From: Bacillota bacterium
Lineage (GTDB): Bacteria; Bacillota_A; Clostridia; Lachnospirales; Bianqueaceae
NCBI GenBank assembly: GCA_017420625.1
Contig: JAFOIR010000393.1
Span: 1-7,797, forward strand
DNA length: 7,797 nt
Reading direction: 5' to 3'
The notes under the pieces were generated by a model that did no database searches, was not told the DNA's origin, and saw only the letters and a list, made by a program, of their open reading frames with translations. Of this stretch, positions 1 to 5,934 are shown piece by piece (the stretch's first letter is position 1; every line of letters begins with the position of its first letter). A program made the position numbers and the translations under genes.

Positions 1-3
1 CAT

Positions 4-35
4 AAAGAAAACAGGCCGCTTTAGCGGCGGCCTGT
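4..35 (-). terminator. Intrinsic terminator, minus strand
   Basis: A perfect 9-bp GC-rich stem (11-19 with 27-35, arms ACAGGCCGC and GCGGCCTGT) closes a 7-nt loop. Read on the minus strand it is followed by TTTCTTTATG. On the plus strand it is followed by AAAAACAATT, so it works only for leftward transcription. No minus-strand protein gene lies to its right before parA, which is why it supports a non-coding transcript. Confidence 0.75.
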
Positions 36-205
36 AAAAACAATTGCGGTTGACGGACTATTTCATGCATCTTGAGATGCCGCAAGTAAGAGGCCCTTCT
101 AGGGCCTGTGCATGCCACCAGTTTTACTGGTGGTCATGACTGAATAGAGTTCCGTGAACACTTGTAATCGTCGATTTACTACATATTGCGGTAGGTTGGC
201 CTCTC
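4..205 (-). ncRNA. Candidate structured non-coding RNA (family not assigned)
   Basis: No convincing protein gene lies here, but the segment is packed with self-complementary stretches and ends, on the minus strand, in an intrinsic terminator. Local hairpins (plus coordinates) are 67-71/76-80 with a 4-nt loop, 91-97/101-107 with a 3-nt loop, 111-121/127-138 (11 bp with one bulged base), 149-152/156-159, and a weaker one at 164-179. Longer-range pairings are possible between 80-85 and 186-191, 85-89 and 176-180, 58-62 and 143-147, and 89-95 and 198-204; the last would be a pseudoknot or an alternative fold. A GATAAA-like -10 at 217-212 would put the 5' end near 205, giving about 200 nt, but I see no -35. 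The size and complexity suit a large Firmicutes RNA class such as raiA or 6S, yet I cannot match a consensus by eye. A non-autonomous palindromic mobile element is the main alternative. The ends are approximate. Confidence 0.5.
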
Positions 206-313
206 CCCTGCTTTATCTTGTGTTTCTATTCTTGTTTTACCTAAAGATGACAGCTATCGGTTTTCTATTTTTGGCAATCTGCATATGACGGAGTCTTTCT
301 TTCAAAAACAGTA
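206..313. other. AT-rich spacer between RNA candidate and parS array
   Basis: This stretch holds pyrimidine-rich sequence (plus strand) and no supported gene. On the minus strand it would be the upstream region of the RNA candidate; only a weak -10-like GATAAA (217-212) is visible and no good -35 was found. I saw no DnaA box. Confidence 0.4.
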
Positions 314-327
314 GTTTCACGTGAAAC
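314..327. promoter_or_regulatory. parS: parS site 1 (ParB binding)
   Basis: Perfect 14-bp palindrome GTTTCACGTGAAAC, the core of the chromosomal parS consensus TGTTTCACGTGAAACA; the 5' flanking base of the 16-mer differs (A instead of T). It is the outermost site of the cluster, 46 bp from the next one. Confidence 0.95.
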
Positions 328-359
328 AATATAAATGTTACCAAAGCAATTAGAAAAGC

Positions 360-373
360 GTTTCACGTGAAAC
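360..373. promoter_or_regulatory. parS: parS site 2 (ParB binding)
   Basis: Perfect 14-bp core GTTTCACGTGAAAC. Both outer flanking bases of the 16-bp consensus differ (C and T). Its start is 39 bp before that of site 3. Confidence 0.95.
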
Positions 374-398
374 TTTGTACATTCCCTGTCGTGTCTGA

Positions 399-412
399 GT
401 TTCACGTGAAAC
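399..412. promoter_or_regulatory. parS: parS site 3 (ParB binding)
   Basis: Perfect 14-bp core GTTTCACGTGAAAC with non-consensus flanks (A and C). Its start is 36 bp before that of site 4. Confidence 0.95.
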
Positions 413-433
413 CTTTCCTCTGATCCCCTTTCT

Positions 434-449
434 TGTTTCACGTGAAACA
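434..449. promoter_or_regulatory. parS: parS site 4 (full 16-bp consensus)
   Basis: The only site in the cluster that matches the whole 16-bp consensus TGTTTCACGTGAAACA, so it is predicted to be among the strongest ParB loading sites here. The core is 435-448. Confidence 0.96.
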
Positions 450-473
450 TCATGAGAGAATCATCGTTATTTG

Positions 474-487
474 GTTTCACGTGAAAC
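474..487. promoter_or_regulatory. parS: parS site 5 (ParB binding)
   Basis: Perfect 14-bp core GTTTCACGTGAAAC, starting 39 bp after site 4; the 5' flank is G and the 3' flank is the consensus A. The next intact site is 80 bp on, about twice the usual interval. Confidence 0.95.
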
Positions 488-553
488 AGTAACTGTGAGA
501 TAAGATCTGCCGCTTTCTGTGAAGAAGTACAAAAGAATCTGTTTGACATTGAC

Positions 554-567
554 GTTTCACGTGGAAC
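554..567. promoter_or_regulatory. parS: parS site 6 (one mismatch), next to parA promoter
   Basis: GTTTCACGTGGAAC, one base (A to G) off the perfect palindrome. It lies 8 bp upstream of the predicted parA -35 box, so ParB bound here could touch RNA polymerase. A TTGACA sequence (543-548) sits just upstream of it, but no good -10 follows at the right distance. The mismatch should weaken but need not abolish ParB binding. Confidence 0.85.
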
Positions 568-575
568 ATTGCGAG

Positions 576-604
576 TTGAAAACGATGTGTGCCAATGCTA
601 AAAT
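576..604 (+). promoter_or_regulatory. Predicted parA(-parB) promoter
   Basis: A -35 TTGAAA (576-581), a 17-bp spacer and a -10 TAAAAT (599-604) preceded by TG at 596-597 (extended -10, TGCTAAAAT) form a near-consensus SigA-type promoter. The start point would fall near 610-612, leaving a leader of only about 11 nt that begins at the Shine-Dalgarno GAGGTGAT (611-618). It is the best promoter match between the parS array and parA. Confidence 0.75.
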
Positions 605-621
605 AACGATGAGGTGATTAT

Positions 622-1389
622 ATGCCAAAAATTGTTGCAGTTGCCAACCAGAAAGGTGGCGTCGGAAAAACAACGACCAGCGTCAACTTGACGGCTGCTT
701 TACATAAAAAAGGGCATTCCGTACTGCTTATTGATTGTGATCCGCAGGGAAATGCCACTTCCGGTATGGGAATCCCTAAGAATACAAAACCAAATCTATA
801 TGATCAGCTGGTTGGAAATGAGGAAATACAGAATTGTATCGTGGAAACACCGTACGGTGATGTGATTCCGTCCAACAAAGTGCTTTCTGCGGCTACCGTT
901 GAGTTGGTTGAAGTGGAAAATGCGGAATTTCTTCTTCGCGATCAGATAAAAACACTTCAAAAAGAGTATGATTATATCATTTTGGACTGTCCTCCGTCTC
1001 TAGAACTGTTGTCGGTAATCGCTTTTACCGCTGCGGAAAGCGTTCTGATTCCTCTACAGTGTGAGTATTATGCGCTGGAAGGGATTGCGGATCTGATAGG
1101 AACCATTAAATTATGTAACAAAAATCTGAATCCCAAGCTCCACCTGGAGGGAATCTTGCTCACGATGTATGATTCCAGGACGAATCTTACACAGCAGGTA
1201 GCCTGGGAAGTGAAAAAATACTTTGAAGATCGTATGTTTGAAACGGTGATTCCGAGAAGCATAAAGCTGGCAGAAGCACCCAGCTTCGGAAAACCCGGTA
1301 TCATATACGATAAATGGAACCGGGGATCCCGTGCTTATATGAAATTGGCGGATGAATTCATTCATCGGCAGAGCCTACCGGAGGATTAA
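622..1389 (+). CDS. parA: Chromosome partitioning ATPase ParA (Soj)
   Basis: ParA is a dimerising, DNA-binding ATPase that cooperates with ParB-parS complexes to segregate the chromosome origin; in Bacillus the homologue Soj also controls DnaA. The 255-residue product has the deviant Walker A motif KGGVGKTT at residues 11-18 with both signature lysines (K11, K16), the A' motif around D38-D40 (LIDCDPQGN), and Walker B with D122 (ILDCPPS). Length and motif order are typical of the small chromosomal ParA type, which lacks the N-terminal HTH extension of large plasmid ParAs. The ATG is set by GAGGTGAT at 611-618. parB follows after 4 bp, and six parS sites precede the promoter, so this is a complete parABS locus. 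ParB binding at the nearby parS sites may autoregulate it (inference). Nothing looks broken. Confidence 0.97.
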   Translation: MPKIVAVANQKGGVGKTTTSVNLTAALHKKGHSVLLIDCDPQGNATSGMGIPKNTKPNLYDQLVGNEEIQNCIVETPYGDVIPSNKVLSAATVELVEVENAEFLLRDQIKTLQKEYDYIILDCPPSLELLSVIAFTAAESVLIPLQCEYYALEGIADLIGTIKLCNKNLNPKLHLEGILLTMYDSRTNLTQQVAWEVKKYFEDRMFETVIPRSIKLAEAPSFGKPGIIYDKWNRGSRAYMKLADEFIHRQSLPED

Positions 1390-1393
1390 TGTC

Positions 1394-2263
1394 ATGGCAA
1401 CAAAGAAAAGAAGTCTTGGAACAGGTCTGGACAGTTTGTTTGGTGCAGATACTGTAACAGTAGAAAAAGAGCCGACAGCGACACTGCCCCTGACCAAACT
1501 TGAGCCCAGACAGGAACAGCCCCGAAACTACTTTGACGAAGAAGCGATTGAAGAACTGGCAGAATCGATCCGTACCTATGGCATTATCCAGCCTATCGTT
1601 GTCCGTAAAATGGAGAATGGCTATTACCAGATCGTTGCCGGGGAGAGACGTTGGCGGGCGGCCAGAAAAGCCGAGCTGGATGAAGTTCCGGTACATATCA
1701 TAGAGGTCGATGACCGGCAGACCGCTGAGCTCGCACTGGTGGAAAACCTGCAGCGAGAGGATCTGAATCCCATAGAGGAAGCAGAAGGATATCGTGCGCT
1801 GATGGAAGACTACGCGATGACGCAGGAGGAGGTCTCCAACCGAATCGGAAAGTCCCGTCCGGCAATTACTAACTCTTTAAGGTTGCTCTCTCTTCATGAG
1901 GAAGTTCGCAATTTGCTGGAAAAAGGAAAGCTATCGGCAGGACACGGCAGGGCAATTGCCGGATTGACCGATCCGGAGCTTCAAAAACAGGCAGCCGAAC
2001 GTGTCGTCTATCAGGGACTGTCCGTGCGAAGCACGGAAAAGCTGGTAGCATCGATGCAACGAGCTCCGAGAAAGCAGAAAGTGGAGAACGGAGAGATCGA
2101 TTACGCTGCAGAGGAAAGCCAGAATCTGACAAGGGCGCTTTCCAGAAAATGCAAGATCGTGCAGGGAAGAAAGGCCGGTCGGATCGTGTTGGAATACTAC
2201 AACGATGACGACAGAGAACTCCTGCTCAAAAATCTCTATGACATGGGGAAGAACTGGAAATAA
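1394..2263 (+). CDS. parB: Chromosome partitioning protein ParB (Spo0J), parS-binding CTPase
   Basis: ParB binds parS, loads as a CTP-gated sliding clamp, spreads along DNA and stimulates ParA. I place the start at ATG 1394, 8 nt after GGAGGA (1380-1385), giving 289 residues. An in-frame upstream ATG at 1352 lies inside parA and lacks a good ribosome site. The N terminus (residues 4-16, basic with LGTGLDSLF) is the ParA-contacting peptide typical of the family. The CTP-binding N domain spans about 31-125 with GERRWRA at 83-89 and ENLQRED at 117-123. A helix-turn-helix lies at about 142-163 (MTQEEVSNRIGKS...). The charged C terminus should dimerise. The gene overlaps neither neighbour, starts 4 bp after parA and ends in tandem TAA stops. 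The length matches Bacillus-type Spo0J. Confidence 0.97.
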   Translation: MATKKRSLGTGLDSLFGADTVTVEKEPTATLPLTKLEPRQEQPRNYFDEEAIEELAESIRTYGIIQPIVVRKMENGYYQIVAGERRWRAARKAELDEVPVHIIEVDDRQTAELALVENLQREDLNPIEEAEGYRALMEDYAMTQEEVSNRIGKSRPAITNSLRLLSLHEEVRNLLEKGKLSAGHGRAIAGLTDPELQKQAAERVVYQGLSVRSTEKLVASMQRAPRKQKVENGEIDYAAEESQNLTRALSRKCKIVQGRKAGRIVLEYYNDDDRELLLKNLYDMGKNWK

Positions 2264-2302
2264 TAACAAATAGTAATAGTATTATACAAGGAGCAATATC
2301 CA
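2264..2302 (+). other. parB-serS intercistronic gap
   Basis: A 39-bp AT-rich spacer with an 11-nt palindrome TAATAGTATTA (2274-2284) and the serS ribosome site AAGGAG (2288-2293). I see no convincing -35/-10 pair and no terminator, so cotranscription with parB is possible. Confidence 0.4.
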
Positions 2303-3604
2303 ATGCTAGATATCAAATTCGTGAGAGAGAATCCGGAACTGGTAAAAGAAAACATTCGCAAGAAATTTCAGGAAGATAAGCTGCCGCTGGTGGACGAAGT
2401 CATCCGGCTGGATGCGGAGAACAGAGCGGCAATCACGGAAGCAAGTGAGCTGCGTGCATCCAGAAAAACCCTGTCTAAACAGGTCGGCATGCTGATGGGA
2501 CAGGCAAAGAAGGATCCGTCCAAGCTGGAAGAAGCGAATGCTCTGAAGGAACAGGTCAAGAAGAATGCGGCTCATCTGGCGGAACTGGAAGAAAAAGAAA
2601 GTACGCTGGCAGAAGAGATCAAGAAGATCATGATGGTCATCCCGCAGATGATCGATGAATCCGTACCTATCGGACCGGACGACTCCTGCAATGTGGAAGT
2701 TCAAAGATTCGGTGAGGCAACCGTCCCGGAATTTGAGATCCCATACCATACGGAGATCATGGAACGTTTTGATGGGATCGACATGGATGCTGCCGGTCGT
2801 GTTGCCGGAAACGGATTCTATTATCTGCTGGGAGATATTGCCCGGCTTCATGAAGGGATCATTGCATATGCAAGAGATTTCATGATCGACAAGGGCTTCA
2901 CCTACTGCATCCCGCCGTTTATGATCCGTTCTGGTGTGGTGACCGGAGTTATGAGCTTCGCAGAAATGGAAGGCATGATGTACAAGATCGAAGGGGAGGA
3001 TCTCTACCTGATCGGAACATCGGAACATTCCATGATCGGAAGATATATCGACCAGATGATCGAGGAAGACTCGCTCCCGCAGACTCTCACCAGCTATTCG
3101 CCCTGCTTCCGGAAGGAAAAAGGAGCCCACGGAATCGAAGAACGAGGCGTATATCGGATCCACCAGTTTGAAAAACAGGAGATGATCGTGATCTGCAAGC
3201 CGGAGGAGTCCATGGAATGGTATGATAAAATGTGGAAAATGTCCGTAGAACTGTTCCGCAGCATGGGGATTCCCGTACGCCAGCTGGATTGCTGCTCTGG
3301 AGACCTGGCAGATCTTAAAGTCAAGAGCTGTGATATCGAGGCATGGAGCCCGCGGCAGCAGAAATACTTTGAAGTCTGTTCCTGCTCCAATCTGGGAGAT
3401 GCCCAGGCGAGAAGACTGAATATGCGCGTAAAAGGGGAGAATGGAAAGTATCTTCCGCATACGCTTAACAACACCGTCGTTGCACCGCCGAGAATGCTGA
3501 TCGCTTTCCTGGAAAACCACTATCACGAGGATGGAACCGTGGATATTCCGGAAGTGCTGTGGCCGTATATGGGCGGAACGAAGGTCCTGGTGCCGAAGCA
3601 CTAA
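2303..3604 (+). CDS. serS: Seryl-tRNA synthetase (class II)
   Basis: SerRS activates serine with ATP and charges tRNA-Ser (and tRNA-Sec where present) in the cytoplasm. The product has 433 residues. Residues 1 to about 110 form the long antiparallel coiled-coil arm that grips the tRNA variable arm, seen as heptad-rich charged sequence at about 30-108. The class II catalytic domain follows: the TSE motif at 239-241, motif 2 FRKE at 269-272 continuing to HQFEKQE at 287-293, the SCSN stretch, and motif 3 with its arginine at R397 in APPRM. Motifs 2 and 3 differ from the Escherichia/Bacillus wording (GSAGRDTRG; TLNGSGLAVGR), reading GAHGIEERG and TLNNTVVAPPR, but the essential arginines and glutamates are kept. 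AAGGAG at 2288-2293 sets the ATG, 9 nt away. No T-box leader is visible in the 39-bp gap, so it may be read through from parAB. Confidence 0.97.
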   Translation: MLDIKFVRENPELVKENIRKKFQEDKLPLVDEVIRLDAENRAAITEASELRASRKTLSKQVGMLMGQAKKDPSKLEEANALKEQVKKNAAHLAELEEKESTLAEEIKKIMMVIPQMIDESVPIGPDDSCNVEVQRFGEATVPEFEIPYHTEIMERFDGIDMDAAGRVAGNGFYYLLGDIARLHEGIIAYARDFMIDKGFTYCIPPFMIRSGVVTGVMSFAEMEGMMYKIEGEDLYLIGTSEHSMIGRYIDQMIEEDSLPQTLTSYSPCFRKEKGAHGIEERGVYRIHQFEKQEMIVICKPEESMEWYDKMWKMSVELFRSMGIPVRQLDCCSGDLADLKVKSCDIEAWSPRQQKYFEVCSCSNLGDAQARRLNMRVKGENGKYLPHTLNNTVVAPPRMLIAFLENHYHEDGTVDIPEVLWPYMGGTKVLVPKH

Positions 3605-3628
3605 TGATCTGAGAAAAAATGCAATTAA

Positions 3629-3653
3629 AAGGCTGTCTCATCGAGGCAGCCTT
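3629..3653. terminator. Hairpin in convergent region, possible terminator
   Basis: A 10-bp stem (3629-3638 with 3644-3653, one G-U wobble in the plus-strand RNA) and 5-nt loop lie 24 bp after serS. On the plus strand only a mixed CCTTCATG follows. On the minus strand TTTTAATTGCATTTTTTC follows, so it may be a backup stop for the leftward transporter transcript as well as a weak serS terminator. Confidence 0.55.
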
Positions 3654-3668
3654 CCTTCATGTATACAA

Positions 3669-3702
3669 ACCGAAACGTGCAAGCGTTTCGGTCTTTCAAT
3701 TT
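3669..3702 (+). terminator. Probable serS terminator
   Basis: A perfect 9-bp stem ACCGAAACG/CGTTTCGGT (3669-3677 with 3684-3692) closes a 6-nt loop and is followed by CTTTCAATTT on the plus strand. It is the best rightward intrinsic terminator after serS, 64 bp past its stop, though the T-tract is interrupted. Confidence 0.65.
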
Positions 3703-3770
3703 GTCCGGCAGCGGACCGCTTCTCTTCCTGAGTTTGCGAAAGGCCCGGACTATGATGACCAAAGAGAAGA

Positions 3771-3808
3771 AAAGGTGTTGGCTCAAACAGTTTTGAGCCA
3801 ACACCTTT
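3771..3808 (-). terminator. Strong terminator of the ABC transporter operon
   Basis: A perfect 17-bp stem (3771-3787 with 3792-3808) has a 4-nt loop. Read leftward it is followed by a pyrimidine run, TTCTTCTCTTTGG, with further T residues from the base of the stem. It lies 12 bp beyond the stop codon of the last permease, as expected for the operon end; rightward there is no T-tract. Confidence 0.85.
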
Positions 3809-3820
3809 GTTGGGGTCATA

Positions 3821-4813
3821 TCAACGGTCTTCGCGGAAATAGGACAGACCAAGCGCGGCAGGACCGCGGCTTTCTCTGTTATTGTGGCGACTGACATAGA
3901 TCAGAACCAGGATGGTAACGATATAGGGAACCATCTGGATCAGCTGGACGGCATAGTTGGGAAGCTTGAATCCCAGCATCTTCGGAAGATAGTTGTACAA
4001 CCAGTAGAACACACCGAACACATAAGCGCCCCAGATGATGTTCTTGGGCTTCCAGGTGGCGAAGATGACCAGCGCAACAGCAAGCCAACCAAGAGCCTGT
4101 ATGGAGTTCGCTGTCGACCAAGTTGCATAACCATAGTCCATGACGTAATATACACCGCCAAGTCCGGTGATTCCGGCGCCCAGGCAGGTTGCCAGATATT
4201 TGTAACGAGTGACATTAATACCGGCAGCATCAGCGGTCGCGGGATTTTCACCTACTGCACGAAGGTTCAAGCCTGTGCGCGTCCGATAAATGAAATAGTT
4301 CAATACGGCGGCGACCAGTACTGCAAGGTATACCATGAACCCATAAGAGAAAAACATTTTGCCAAACCAGCCCAGATGTGTGCTGAGGTAGGGGATCGGT
4401 TTGGTAAATACTTCATGAGCAAAGGATGCTTTGACGGAAGTACCGCCGTTGAGAACAAGGACACCAAAGAAGTTTGCCATACCTGCACCGAAGATCGTCA
4501 GAGCAAGACCGGTAACGTTTTGGTTTGCACGCAGCGTGATTGTCAGCAGGCTGTAGATCAGACCGCCGAGCGCTGCGGCGATAAAGCCGCAGAGAAGCGT
4601 GATCAGGATGACCAGCAGTACCGATGGGTTGGCGACACTGTTCTCATAGAAGTAGGCACCGGCAAATCCGGCGAAACCGCCCAGCATCATAATACCGGGA
4701 ACGCCGAGGTTCAGGTTGCCGGAACGTTCTGTAATGATCTCACCGGTGGAGCCGAACATGATAACTGTACCGAACCAGATGGCGCGGTTAATCCATGCGA
4801 TTAATGTTGTCAT
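3821..4813 (-). CDS. ABC importer permease, NupQ/YufQ-like (BPL_transp_2 family)
   Basis: One of two membrane subunits of a nucleoside-type ABC importer. The 330-residue product is strongly hydrophobic with about eight to ten predicted membrane segments. It carries two stretches typical of this permease family: NLGVPG at 35-40, where homologues often have NxGxEG, and VGENP at 187-191 followed by TADAAGINV, which lies in the cytoplasmic loop expected to meet the ATPase. Its ATG overlaps the stop of the upstream permease in a 4-bp ATGA (4810-4813), and AGGTGGTGAG just before it serves as ribosome site, so translational coupling is likely. It is the last gene of the operon, with a strong terminator 12 bp beyond. 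Bacillus NupQ acts in guanosine uptake and Lactococcus NupC in general nucleoside uptake; the substrate here is inferred from family only. Confidence 0.9.
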   Translation of the reverse strand: MTTLIAWINRAIWFGTVIMFGSTGEIITERSGNLNLGVPGIMMLGGFAGFAGAYFYENSVANPSVLLVILITLLCGFIAAALGGLIYSLLTITLRANQNVTGLALTIFGAGMANFFGVLVLNGGTSVKASFAHEVFTKPIPYLSTHLGWFGKMFFSYGFMVYLAVLVAAVLNYFIYRTRTGLNLRAVGENPATADAAGINVTRYKYLATCLGAGITGLGGVYYVMDYGYATWSTANSIQALGWLAVALVIFATWKPKNIIWGAYVFGVFYWLYNYLPKMLGFKLPNYAVQLIQMVPYIVTILVLIYVSRHNNRESRGPAALGLSYFREDR

Positions 4814-5934
4814 TTGCTCTCACCACCTTTCGAGGAACCCTTGCGGAAGATCAGGCGATAATTGATAAAGAACTCCGATCCGAGGATGAAGAACAGAATC
4901 ACGCCAGTAACGATGGCGGAAGCATAATCGTTCAGGGAAGAATAGGCGGACGCGATCTGCGTAGCGCCTTTTTCCAGAAAGATCAGAAGGAACGATATGA
5001 GAGCCATAAAGCCGGTATTGAATTTCGCAAGCCATGCAACGATGATAGCGGTGAAACCATATCCGCCGGCGGTGTTGATAGAAAGGGTCATGTTCTTTCC
5101 GGCAACGGTAATGAAACCGGCAATGCCGCAGATGGCACCGGAGAGGATCATGGTGCGGATGATCGTTTTGCGAACGTTAATGCCAACGTAACGGGCTGTG
5201 TTCTCGGATTCGCCGATAACGGCGATCTCATAGCCGTGTTTCGTGTATTTCAGATAAATGTAGATCAGAATGGCCAATGCGGCAACAATCATGATGTTGA
5301 TAGAGAAGCGGTAGCCAAACAATTTCGGGAGCCAGCCGGCCTGAGTAGCCTGGTTGATGGTTCCCATGGAAGACTTGGCCCCGCGCCAGATGTTGGTGAG
5401 ACTGTCCACCAGGTTGATGGCGATGTAGTTCATCATCAGGGTAAACAGCGTTTCGTTCGTGTTGTACTTTGCCTTAAAGTAAGCAGGGATGAGGCCCCAG
5501 ATGGCGCCAGCCACAACGGAAGCCACGAACATCACCAGGATCAGTGCCCAGTTAGGAAGATAATTGCACAGGTAGATCATGCAAAGGGCTGTAGCCAACG
5601 CTCCCATAAGGACCTGTCCTTCGCCGCCGATGTTCCAGAATTTCATTTTAAATGCCGGAGCCAGTGCGATACCGATACACAGCAGCATGGCGGTATCACG
5701 AAGCGTCGTAAAGAAGTTGAACTGGGATTTAAACGTGCCCTCCCACATGGTTACATAGACACTGATCGGATCCAGCCCGGTGACGAAATAAATAAACAGT
5801 GCGTTGGTAACGAGAGCCAGAAAAAGGGCAACAAGACGGATCGTCCATGACCGCAGGACCGAACTCTGGGTCCGCTTTGCGATTCGGACCAGAGGCTCAC
5901 GCACTTTCGTCGTGCTCAGATTATCATTGCTCAT
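4810..5934 (-). CDS. ABC importer permease, NupP/YufP-like (BPL_transp_2 family)
   Basis: Partner membrane subunit of the same importer, 374 residues, a little longer than Bacillus NupP because of a polar N-terminal tail of about 30 residues before the first membrane segment (about 31-53). Further hydrophobic segments run to about residue 365, some nine in all. The family motif NIGGEGQ is at 101-107, and the ATPase-facing loop IGESENTARYVGINV begins at about 240, paralleling the VGENP loop of the second permease. The start ATG lies 11 bp inside the end of the ATPase gene, preceded by AAGGAGAG within that gene, which argues for coupled translation. The two permeases probably form a heterodimer with the single double-domain ATPase. 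Nucleosides are the likely substrate by family; other purine-like ligands are possible. Confidence 0.91.
   Translation of the reverse strand: MSNDNLSTTKVREPLVRIAKRTQSSVLRSWTIRLVALFLALVTNALFIYFVTGLDPISVYVTMWEGTFKSQFNFFTTLRDTAMLLCIGIALAPAFKMKFWNIGGEGQVLMGALATALCMIYLCNYLPNWALILVMFVASVVAGAIWGLIPAYFKAKYNTNETLFTLMMNYIAINLVDSLTNIWRGAKSSMGTINQATQAGWLPKLFGYRFSINIMIVAALAILIYIYLKYTKHGYEIAVIGESENTARYVGINVRKTIIRTMILSGAICGIAGFITVAGKNMTLSINTAGGYGFTAIIVAWLAKFNTGFMALISFLLIFLEKGATQIASAYSSLNDYASAIVTGVILFFILGSEFFINYRLIFRKGSSKGGESK

Noticed and set aside
265..549. A 94-codon minus-strand open frame with repeated FHVK units
   Set aside because: The FHVK repeats are simply translated parS palindromes; successive intervals of 39, 36 and 39 bp are multiples of three and keep them in one frame. 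There is no ribosome site, and the sequence is explained by the parS array.
314..567. CRISPR array as explanation for the regularly spaced repeats
   Set aside because: The repeats are 14-bp perfect palindromes identical to the parS consensus, too short for CRISPR repeats, with uneven spacers and no cas genes nearby.
543..571. A second parA promoter using TTGACA at 543-548
   Set aside because: The -35 is perfect, but the -10 at 16-18 bp spacing (AACATT/ACATTG/CATTGC) is poor, and the extended -10 promoter at 576-604 is far better.
1352..1393. N-terminal extension of ParB by 14 residues
   Set aside because: The upstream ATG lies inside parA with no good ribosome site, whereas GGAGGA precedes the ATG at 1394 and the conserved ParB N-terminal peptide begins there.
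2264..2302. T-box or other riboswitch controlling serS
   Set aside because: The gap is only 39 bp and lacks a T-box sequence or terminator/antiterminator pair.
2306..3601. A 431-codon open frame antisense to serS over almost its whole length
   Set aside because: It is codon-on-codon antisense to a clear SerRS gene, is rich in H, F and L with no recognisable domain, and no ribosome site was evident. Such frames arise when the sense gene avoids TTA, CTA and TCA codons.
3619..3897. Small open frames on both strands in the serS-transporter gap
   Set aside because: They span three hairpins of a convergent terminator region, overlap the end of the permease gene, and show no supporting ribosome site or recognisable protein feature.
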